A DNA stretch of 64,000 nucleotides from positions 62,001-126,000 of the forward strand of contig CAJXWQ010000005.1 in the NCBI GenBank assembly GCA_913062605.1. Reading direction: 5' to 3'. Below are positions 58,404 through 64,000 of this stretch, piece after piece. The position numbers and the translations under genes were made by a program. The number at the start of each line of letters is the position of its first letter. The first letter of the stretch is position 1. This stretch comes from an uncultured Cellvibrionales bacterium (GTDB lineage Bacteria > Pseudomonadota > Gammaproteobacteria > Pseudomonadales > Porticoccaceae). The notes below the pieces were generated by a model, which saw only the letters and a list, made by a program, of their open reading frames with translations, did not search any database and was not told the DNA's origin.

Positions 58404-59045
58404 CTACTGTGCTGCGGCACGTTCCTTTTTAATTAGAAAATCAGCTACTTTTAACATGCTCTCATTGCCTCCCGCCGTACGACCAGATACACGATATTTC
58501 CCATTGACAATGACTTCTGGGGTACCCTGCGTGCGATATCGCTCCTGCTTTTTCATAGCAAGATCAACAGCCATTTCAATACCCTTGGAATTAAACACTT
58601 TGTTAAAACGCTCAAGGGATACACCATTTTCAACAAAAATATTGGCAATATCTTCTTGGTTTTCAAGCTTTTGTTTTTTCAGATTCATTGCCTCAAAAAT
58701 TGCGGCATGTAGCTTATCCAGTACCTTTAATGCCTTGGCAGTATAGTAGGCCTTGGCATGAAGCCCCATCGTTGCATGCCAAACGGCAGGTACTCGCTGA
58801 AAGTTCACGTCATCCGCCAATGCTCGAGACCAAGGATTAACATTTGACTCAAAAGAGTAACAATGGCTACAACCGTACCAAAACACTTCTACGACTTCGA
58901 TTCTGGTGGGATCACTGGTAGAAACGGCTTCAGGGAGCACCTCATAGTGAACACCTTCTTTATACTGTTCAGTATCTGCCTGACAGGCCGCCAAAGGTGC
59001 CAATACAATGGCAAACAATAGCTGTGATAATAATCTACGCATCAA
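58404..59045 (-). CDS. dsbA: Thiol:disulfide interchange protein DsbA-like
   Basis: 213 residues. Thioredoxin fold with active site FWYGCSHCYSFE (near 55-66), a CSHC variant of the usual CPHC, and the cis-Pro segment TQGTPEVIVNGKY (near 176). The N-terminus MMRRLLSQLLFAIVLAPLAAC resembles a lipoprotein signal (Cys near 21), so it may be membrane-anchored. It should oxidise periplasmic thiols, recharged by DsbB (15.1 kb). It lies after cytochrome c4, the pseudomonad order. Confidence 0.9.
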   Translation of the reverse strand: MMRRLLSQLLFAIVLAPLAACQADTEQYKEGVHYEVLPEAVSTSDPTRIEVVEVFWYGCSHCYSFESNVNPWSRALADDVNFQRVPAVWHATMGLHAKAYYTAKALKVLDKLHAAIFEAMNLKKQKLENQEDIANIFVENGVSLERFNKVFNSKGIEMAVDLAMKKQERYRTQGTPEVIVNGKYRVSGRTAGGNESMLKVADFLIKKERAAAQ

Positions 59046-59138
59046 TTTATCCCTTTGAGTTAAATTTGATCTGCTCTAAAAATTGGACCACCCTAAATAG
59101 ACTCCAACAATCTCACAGGTTCCCCAAAATACAAACAT

Positions 59139-59165
59139 AAAAAAAGCGGCGATTAGCCGCTTTTT
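59139..59165 (-). terminator. Intrinsic terminator downstream of the cytochrome c4 gene
   Basis: Minus strand: GCGGC-TAATC-GCCGC hairpin followed by seven T; 13 bases after the cytochrome stop, before dsbA. Confidence 0.87.
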
Positions 59166-59178
59166 CTAACCGAGTTAA

Positions 59179-59817
59179 TTACTTCAATCCGGCAATAAAA
59201 TTAGCCACTGCTTCAATTTCTACGTCGCTCATTTGAGCAGCAACACCACGCATAGTCCGAGCATCACCATCATTGTTCCTGGCAGCTGGGTTTTTAGCAT
59301 CGTGAGCACCCGTCCGGAATGCGCGCAACTGCTTGGCGGTATACTGAGCAAATTGGCCGCCGAGTGCGGGATAACCCGCCGGGGCGTTGCCTTGTCCAGC
59401 CGGAGAGTGACACCCGGTACAGGCGGGAACACCCGTTGCCATATTGCCACCGCGGAAGATTTGCTCCCCTCTATCCAGATTTTCTTCCTTGGCACCAGAC
59501 AACTGAATTGTCTTGGAAGCAAAGAAAGCTGAGATATCGGCTAAATCCTGATCAGAAAATGCATTTAGCATTCCCGTCATCTCGGCTACGGGACGACTGC
59601 CAGACTTAATATCCTGAAGCTGCTTGATGAGATATTTTTCACCTTGGCCAGCCAATTTAGGAAAGTTAGATACCATGCTGTTGCCATCAGCCCCGTGGCA
59701 ACCTGCACACATGGCTGTTTTACCCTGCCCAGCCGCAGCATCACCGCCCGCAAAGGCGAAGGAGGAAGCTAGGGTAATACCCAGCATGGCAGCAAATCCT
59801 AGAATCATTTTTTTCAT
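59179..59817 (-). CDS. Diheme cytochrome c4
   Basis: 212 residues. Signal peptide (MKKMILGFAAMLGITLASSFAFA) and two CXXCH heme sites, CAGCHGADGN (near 37) and CTGCHSPAGQG (near 134), each with a downstream Met ligand (PVAEMTGML and RTMRGVAAQMSD). It carries electrons in the periplasm toward oxidases. It is divergent from engB and followed by dsbA after a terminator. Confidence 0.92.
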   Translation of the reverse strand: MKKMILGFAAMLGITLASSFAFAGGDAAAGQGKTAMCAGCHGADGNSMVSNFPKLAGQGEKYLIKQLQDIKSGSRPVAEMTGMLNAFSDQDLADISAFFASKTIQLSGAKEENLDRGEQIFRGGNMATGVPACTGCHSPAGQGNAPAGYPALGGQFAQYTAKQLRAFRTGAHDAKNPAARNNDGDARTMRGVAAQMSDVEIEAVANFIAGLK

Positions 59818-59949
59818 TGGTTAATCCGCTCTCTGCATTCCGCTACAATATAAGAAAAATCGTATTGCCTTCTAAAAAGCTGGGGCATTATATACCAACT
59901 CCCTCCTGATCTTAATAGGCGAAATCAGGTTACCAGAATAAGGTCTTCC

Positions 59950-60564
59950 ATGTCCGATGACATCTCCTTTAATCAGGCCAAATACCTGCTCAGTGCACCA
60001 ACGATCAAACAGTGTCCCGATGATACCGGTAGGGAAGTGGCTTTTGCTGGCCGCTCTAATGCGGGGAAATCCAGTGCCATTAACACACTGACCAACAATT
60101 CCAAGCTAGCTCGAACCAGTAAAACACCCGGTCGCACCCAATTGCTTAATTTCTTCACCCTCTCTGAAGACCGCCGTCTGGTTGACCTGCCGGGCTATGG
60201 CTTTGCTAAGGTACCCAAAGCCATGAAGCAGGCATGGGATAGAAACCTTGCCTGTTACTTACAAGAACGTCAGTCCCTTTTTGGCCTGGTGATGCTAATG
60301 GATATACGCCATCCTCTTCAGGAGTACGACTGGCAGATGATTCGCTGGGCCTCCCAAGCTGAAATGCCTGTTCATCTACTGTTAACCAAAGCCGATAAAC
60401 TGAAAAAAGGCCCCGCAAAAAGTGTGCTGCTTGGCGTTCAAGGTGAACTGGCTAAAGAGGGGTTTGGTGACAACATATCGATCCAAACCTTTTCTTCTCT
60501 GAAAAAAGCAGGGCTAGAAGAACTGAAGAAAACCCTCAATGTCTGGCTCAAAGCAGAGAAATGA
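59950..60564 (+). CDS. engB: Ribosome biogenesis GTP-binding protein EngB (YihA/YsxC)
   Basis: 204 residues. GTPase motifs G1 [12 protein letters not shown] (near 34), G2 [10 protein letters not shown]3 [10 protein letters not shown] (near 81), G4 LTKADKL (near 148) and SSLKKAG (G5). It helps assemble the 50S subunit. AAGG precedes the ATG. Convergent with polA across the sRNA cluster. Confidence 0.94.
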   Translation: MSDDISFNQAKYLLSAPTIKQCPDDTGREVAFAGRSNAGKSSAINTLTNNSKLARTSKTPGRTQLLNFFTLSEDRRLVDLPGYGFAKVPKAMKQAWDRNLACYLQERQSLFGLVMLMDIRHPLQEYDWQMIRWASQAEMPVHLLLTKADKLKKGPAKSVLLGVQGELAKEGFGDNISIQTFSSLKKAGLEELKKTLNVWLKAEK

Positions 60565-60574
60565 TTGTCTGGAC

Positions 60575-60606
60575 AAAAAAAAGCCCTAACTTAATACAGT
60601 TAGGGC
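60575..60606 (-). terminator. Intrinsic terminator of sRNA unit 1
   Basis: Minus strand: GCCCTAAC-N8-GTTAGGGC followed by eight T. Confidence 0.92.
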
Positions 60607-60678
60607 CTACTTTGCTGTTACTTGGGGAGAAACATCAAGCAATATGCTAATTTGGGGAGAAGTAGTAACATCGCTTGA
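60575..60678 (-). ncRNA. Predicted small RNA, unit 1 of three (ErsA/Spot 42 locus)
   Basis: About 104 nt from the predicted start point near 60678 to the end of the T run. The 5' hairpin closes with TCAAGC (60678-60673) and GCTTGA (60640-60635), and displays CUCCCC in its loop. A second CUCCCC lies between the hairpins, just before the shared core CCCCAAGYAACAGCAAA (60627-60611). The 3' terminator with eight T is typical of Hfq-bound sRNAs. The locus is that of spf in Enterobacteria and ersA in Pseudomonas. Boundaries are predicted from the promoter and terminator only. Confidence 0.78.
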
Positions 60679-60684
60679 GTAAGG

Positions 60685-60712
60685 TTAGTCACCCCACCTA
60701 AAGAAAAGTTCC
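60685..60712 (-). promoter_or_regulatory. Sigma-E/AlgU-like promoter of sRNA unit 1
   Basis: Minus strand: GGAACTT, 16-base spacer, ACTAA. The -35 fits the RpoE/AlgU consensus fully; the -10 matches TCTRA in four of five bases. Confidence 0.7.
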
Positions 60713-60761
60713 CGCCTATTCAAAAAAATTTCTTTTTTTTACATTGATTACTTCCAAGCAC

Positions 60762-60792
60762 AAAAAAGCCCTAACTGGAGGAGGGTTAGGGC
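60762..60792 (-). terminator. Intrinsic terminator of sRNA unit 2
   Basis: Minus strand: GCCCTAAC-N9-GTTAGGGC (loop CCTCCTCCA) followed by six T. Confidence 0.92.
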
Positions 60793-60835
60793 TTGCTTTG
60801 CTGTTGCTTGGGGAGAAGATAGCAATATTGCTTGC
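60762..60835 (-). ncRNA. Predicted small RNA, unit 2 of three
   Basis: About 74 nt if the start is near 60835; the shortest unit. It begins with a self-complementary AGCAATATTGCT (60832-60821), then one CUCCCC, the shared core CCCCAAGCAACAGCAAA (60813-60797) and its terminator, whose loop is CCTCCTCCA. The same GGAACTT element lies upstream, but the -10 is weak (CCCAA), so this unit may be less active. Confidence 0.7.
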
Positions 60836-60841
60836 GGGAAG

Positions 60842-60869
60842 TTGGGCCACACTATTTGTAAAAAGTTCC
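60842..60869 (-). promoter_or_regulatory. Sigma-E/AlgU-like promoter of sRNA unit 2 (weak -10)
   Basis: Minus strand: GGAACTT, 16 bases, CCCAA. The -35 is perfect; the -10 keeps only part of TCTRA. Confidence 0.5.
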
Positions 60870-60907
60870 CATTATCTGAAAAATGATTTTTTATCCTTTC
60901 TTCAGAC

Positions 60908-60940
60908 AAAAAAAGCCCTAACGAGTATGAGTGTTAGGGC
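60908..60940 (-). terminator. Intrinsic terminator of sRNA unit 3
   Basis: Minus strand: GCCCTAAC-N10-GTTAGGGC followed by seven T. Confidence 0.92.
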
Positions 60941-61011
60941 CTGCTTTGCTGTTGCTTGGGGGATTCACAAGCGCTGCATCCAGTTTGGGGAGAAAGCAGC
61001 AATGTCGCTGC
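60908..61011 (-). ncRNA. Predicted small RNA, unit 3 of three (nearest polA)
   Basis: About 104 nt from near 61011. The 5' hairpin GCAGC-GACATT-GCTGC starts at the predicted first base. A CUCCCC follows (60992-60987), then a CCCCC and the shared core CCCCAAGCAACAGCAAA (60961-60945), and the terminator. It is the first unit downstream of polA on the same strand, so some read-through from polA could also feed it. Confidence 0.78.
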
Positions 61012-61017
61012 AAAACA

Positions 61018-61045
61018 TTAGGCACCATCTCTTATGTAAAGTTCC
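61018..61045 (-). promoter_or_regulatory. Sigma-E/AlgU-like promoter of sRNA unit 3
   Basis: Minus strand: GGAACTT, 16 bases, CCTAA. Perfect -35; four of five bases match TCTRA. Confidence 0.7.
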
Positions 61046-61168
61046 TCATCGTTCAGAAAAAAATTATTATTTTCTTTTCTAACCGAAAAAATATATATCT
61101 ACTTGTTTTTATTAGATTATTTTTTGACTCCCGTTTATTTTTTAAGTACTGATAGATCGACACAACAG

Positions 61169-63892
61169 CTAATGGGCTTCATCCCAATTATTACCAACAC
61201 CTATGTCCACCACTAGCGGAACATCAAGGCTAGCAGCACCCGACATCCGCTCCTTAAGCCCCGTCATCACGGTATCCAGTTCCGAGTTCGGTACATCCAG
61301 TACCAGCTCATCATGAACCTGCATAATAACCCTAGATTGCAGGCCCGATGATACCAGCCAATCATCGACCTCTATCATGGCCAACTTGATAATGTCTGCA
61401 GCCGTACCTTGCATGGGGGCATTAATAGCTGTGCGTTCGGCCGCTTGCCGCCGCATCCCATTGCTGGATTTTATTTCTGGCAGATACAGTCGTCGGCCAT
61501 AGAGTGTTTCTACAAAGCCCAAATCCGCAGCACTGTTACGAATATTATCCATATAAGCCTGCACACCAGGGTAGCGCTCAAAATAAAGGTCTATATATTC
61601 TTGAGCCTGCTTCCGACCAATATGTAGCTGACGAGCCAGCCCAAATGCTGACATACCATAAATCAGACCAAAATTAATAGCTTTTGCACTACGCCGCTGC
61701 TCTACGGAAACTTCATCCAACGATACCCCAAATACCTCGGAGGCGGTTGCCCGGTGAACATCCAGACCATGGGCAAAAGCATCCGTCAGGCCTTTATCCT
61801 GAGACAGGTGCGCCATAATACGCAGCTCAATCTGTGAGTAATCTGCCGCCACAATCTTACAATCTTCAGAGGCAATAAATGCCTGCCGAATTCGACGCCC
61901 CTCTGCTGTTCGCACAGGAATATTTTGTAGGTTTGGATCAGAAGAAGACAAACGGCCCGTGGCGGTCACGGCCTGATGATAAGAGGTATGAATTCTACCC
62001 GTGGCCGGATTGATCATCCCCGGCAGTTTATCGGTGTAAGTAGATTTAAGCTTCGACAGGCTGCGGTGCTCAAGCAAGATTTTCGGTAATGGATAGTCCA
62101 GTGCTAATTCCTGTAACACTTCTTCCTTAGTGGAAGGTGCCCCTTTAGCCGTTTTTTTCAATACTGGAATATTCAGCTTTTCAAAAAGAATCTGCCCCAA
62201 CTGCTTGGGTGAGGCTAAATTAAACTCTTCTCCAGCCAAGTCATAGGCCTGCTGCTCAAGCTCACCAAGTCGGATGCCAAGCTCCTGACTTTGCTTATGA
62301 AGTAAGTCGGCGCTTACTATCGCTCCATGCCTTTCTATGTTTGAAAGTACGGCCACCAAAGGTATTTCAATGGTATCAAATACCCGCTGTAGCCCCTCAC
62401 TGTCCTGCAATTTTGGCCAAAGTGCCTGGTGCAACCGCAAGGTAATATCTGCATCTTCAGCAGCGTAGGGCCCCGCCTCTTCAATGGCGATTTGGTTAAA
62501 TGTTAGCTGTCCGGCTCCTTTGCCGGCAATATCTTCAAAGTGAATCGTTTTCTCACCCAAATATTTGAGGGCTAGGGTATCCATGTCATGCCGGCTACCC
62601 GTGGAGTTCACCACATAGGATTCCAGCATGGTGTCGAAACGTACCCCCTGCAACTTAATGCCATAGTTAGCCAACACACTCATATCGTATTTCAGATTTT
62701 GTCCGAGCTTTTCCGCGGCGGGATCTTCCAACAGAGGTCTCAGCTTTTCCAATACCAAGTCACGACTAAGCTGCTCCGGGGCACCCAAATAATCATGAGC
62801 CACTGGCACATAGGCTGCTTCGTAGGGTGACACGGCGAAAGAAACACCTACAATTTTTGCCTGCATATAATCCAGGCTCGTGGTTTCAGTATCAAAAGCA
62901 AAAAAATCTGCTTGCTCCAGTTTTTTCAGCCATCTATCCAGTTCCAGCTCAGTTAAGATTATCTGATAATCCTTTTCCACCTGCTCTGGCTCAACAGGGT
63001 CAGAGGCATTGCGGTCTGCCTCCAACAGCTCTTCCGTCCAAGTCTTAAGCTCCAGTTTCCGAAACCAGTCAAGGAGCACAGTATTGTCCGGCTCTCCATT
63101 AACAAGACTATCTAGATCTCGATCCAGTAACACGTCCGTCTTAATGGTAGCAAGCAAGTAAGAAATATCTGCCAGATCGCGGTGTTCAGACAGTTTTTCT
63201 GGCATTTTTTTTGCGCCCCGAAACTCCAGATCACGTACCTTTTCCAGGTCAGCATAAATGGCCTCAAGACCACCAATTCCCTGGAGCATAGCCAGGGCCG
63301 TTTTTTCACCCACACCGAGAACGCCGGGAATGTTATCCGACTTGTCACCGATCAGCGCCAGATAGTCGATAATCAATTCTGGTGGAACACCAAACTTATC
63401 AATCACACCCTGCCTACCCAGGTGTGTTTCTGTCATGGTGTTGACGAGTGTTACATGCTCATTCACAAGCTGCGCCATGTCCTTATCTCCAGTGGAGATC
63501 ACCACTGGACGCTGCTTGGCTGAAGACTCTAATGCAAGAGTGCCGATAACATCATCGGCCTCTACTCCATCCACCATTAGCAACGGCAAGCCCATTGCCC
63601 GAATAATCTGGTGAATGGGTTCAATTTGCTGCCGAAGATCATCAGGCATTGGGGGGCGATGAGATTTGTACTCTTTGTACAGTTCATCACGGAAGGTCTT
63701 ACCCTTGGCGTCAAACACCACGACCACAGGGCTGCCTGGATAATCCTTTACCATCCGGCGCATCATAGCGATAACACCTTTCACCGCACCTGTGGGAATA
63801 CCGGTAGAAGTGATCAGCGGTGGAAGAGCATGAAAGGCTCGGTAAAGATAAGAAGACCCATCTACCAATACCAGTGGTGCTTTACTTGTCAT
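61169..63892 (-). CDS. polA: DNA polymerase I
   Basis: 907 residues. N-terminal 5'-3' exonuclease ([41 protein letters not shown]). The middle 3'-5' exonuclease has an intact [11 protein letters not shown] (near 336), so proofreading is expected. The polymerase domain has motif [17 protein letters not shown] (near 683), the O-helix [20 protein letters not shown] and motif [13 protein letters not shown] (near 858). Replicative gap filling and repair. The following intergenic sRNA cluster and convergent engB follow the conserved order. Confidence 0.97.
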   Translation of the reverse strand: MTSKAPLVLVDGSSYLYRAFHALPPLITSTGIPTGAVKGVIAMMRRMVKDYPGSPVVVVFDAKGKTFRDELYKEYKSHRPPMPDDLRQQIEPIHQIIRAMGLPLLMVDGVEADDVIGTLALESSAKQRPVVISTGDKDMAQLVNEHVTLVNTMTETHLGRQGVIDKFGVPPELIIDYLALIGDKSDNIPGVLGVGEKTALAMLQGIGGLEAIYADLEKVRDLEFRGAKKMPEKLSEHRDLADISYLLATIKTDVLLDRDLDSLVNGEPDNTVLLDWFRKLELKTWTEELLEADRNASDPVEPEQVEKDYQIILTELELDRWLKKLEQADFFAFDTETTSLDYMQAKIVGVSFAVSPYEAAYVPVAHDYLGAPEQLSRDLVLEKLRPLLEDPAAEKLGQNLKYDMSVLANYGIKLQGVRFDTMLESYVVNSTGSRHDMDTLALKYLGEKTIHFEDIAGKGAGQLTFNQIAIEEAGPYAAEDADITLRLHQALWPKLQDSEGLQRVFDTIEIPLVAVLSNIERHGAIVSADLLHKQSQELGIRLGELEQQAYDLAGEEFNLASPKQLGQILFEKLNIPVLKKTAKGAPSTKEEVLQELALDYPLPKILLEHRSLSKLKSTYTDKLPGMINPATGRIHTSYHQAVTATGRLSSSDPNLQNIPVRTAEGRRIRQAFIASEDCKIVAADYSQIELRIMAHLSQDKGLTDAFAHGLDVHRATASEVFGVSLDEVSVEQRRSAKAINFGLIYGMSAFGLARQLHIGRKQAQEYIDLYFERYPGVQAYMDNIRNSAADLGFVETLYGRRLYLPEIKSSNGMRRQAAERTAINAPMQGTAADIIKLAMIEVDDWLVSSGLQSRVIMQVHDELVLDVPNSELDTVMTGLKERMSGAASLDVPLVVDIGVGNNWDEAH

Positions 63893-64000
63893 TTATAGTG
63901 TCCAGCATGAACAGATTTTAGGGGGCCCAAGCATAACGCAATTTGTTTCATTTGAGCCAACAAGGGGGTACTCTTTAGCCGGTAGCTCTAGTGGTGAACC

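Larger units (their letters stand above)
60565..61168. other. polA-engB intergenic region holding an sRNA cluster
   Basis: 604 bases without a protein gene. It contains three diverged tandem units with the same element order: upstream A/T-rich tract, GGAACTT, 5' hairpin, CCCC segments, 17-base core and terminator. Terminators start at 60575, 60762 and 60908. The part from 61060 to 61168 is AT-rich and shows nothing else recognisable. Confidence 0.85.

Noticed and set aside
60744-61152. Plus-strand frames of 112 and 73 codons in the polA-engB gap
   Set aside because: They run across the sRNA repeats and terminators and translate to unrelated composition in each unit; no ribosome site.

Overview
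The window is a mostly housekeeping stretch of a marine-type gammaproteobacterial chromosome, probably from the Cellvibrionales/Pseudomonadales side. The evidence is gene order: ftsY-ftsE-ftsX-rpoH, rpmG-rpmB-radC-coaBC-algC-argB, metX-metW, ppk/trxA/rho and cc4-dsbA/engB/polA are arranged much as in Pseudomonas. No rRNA, tRNA, CRISPR array, prophage or insertion sequence was found.

Layout. 1-6.7 kb: acetone carboxylase genes (acxA and the 5' part of acxB, minus strand), divergent from a sigma-54 activator, with a consensus -24/-12 promoter between them. 6.7-11.6 kb: a DUF2721 protein and an RND efflux pump with its adaptor. 11.8-19.7 kb: gshA, acpH, an HPP-family protein, dsbB-lrgA-lrgB, rsd, an FKBP lipoprotein, elbB and a universal-stress-protein remnant. 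19.7-28.7 kb: trmB, rpoH, ftsX/E/Y, rsmD, coaD, mutM, an orphan exbD, rpmG/rpmB and radC. 28.8-40 kb: coaBC, an algC with a membrane-anchored sensor-like N-terminus, argB, slmA, a Crc/ExoIII-like protein, metX-metW, rdgB and hemW. 40-41.2 kb: two small AT-rich gene cassettes bounded by attC-like sites with no integrase nearby. 41.3-49.8 kb: arsM and a TVP38-disulfide-reductase fusion, then ppk, trxA, rho and pdxH. 49.9-55.8 kb: TonB receptor, periplasmic binding protein and a BarA/GacS-type hybrid kinase. 55.9-64 kb: serA-serC, dsbA, cytochrome c4, engB, an intergenic sRNA cluster and polA.

The two most notable items are outside ordinary protein annotation. First, the polA-engB gap, where Enterobacteria carry Spot 42 and Pseudomonas carries ErsA, holds three tandem, diverged copies of a predicted sRNA gene on the minus strand. 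Each has a GGAACTT -35 element, a 5' hairpin, exposed CCCC stretches, a 17-base conserved core and its own intrinsic terminator. Second, the hemW-arsM gap holds two cassettes whose attC sites fold with extrahelical bases, an integron-derived array without an integrase.

How the genes work together: acetone carboxylation is predicted to be switched on by AcxR with RpoN. Envelope stress control is suggested by rpoH, rsd and the sigma-E-like sRNA promoters. Cell division (ftsEX, slmA), protein thiol oxidation (dsbA, dsbB) and carbon-flow control (Crc-like protein, GacS-like kinase) make up much of the remainder. All functions are inferred from sequence recalled by eye; no searches were run.
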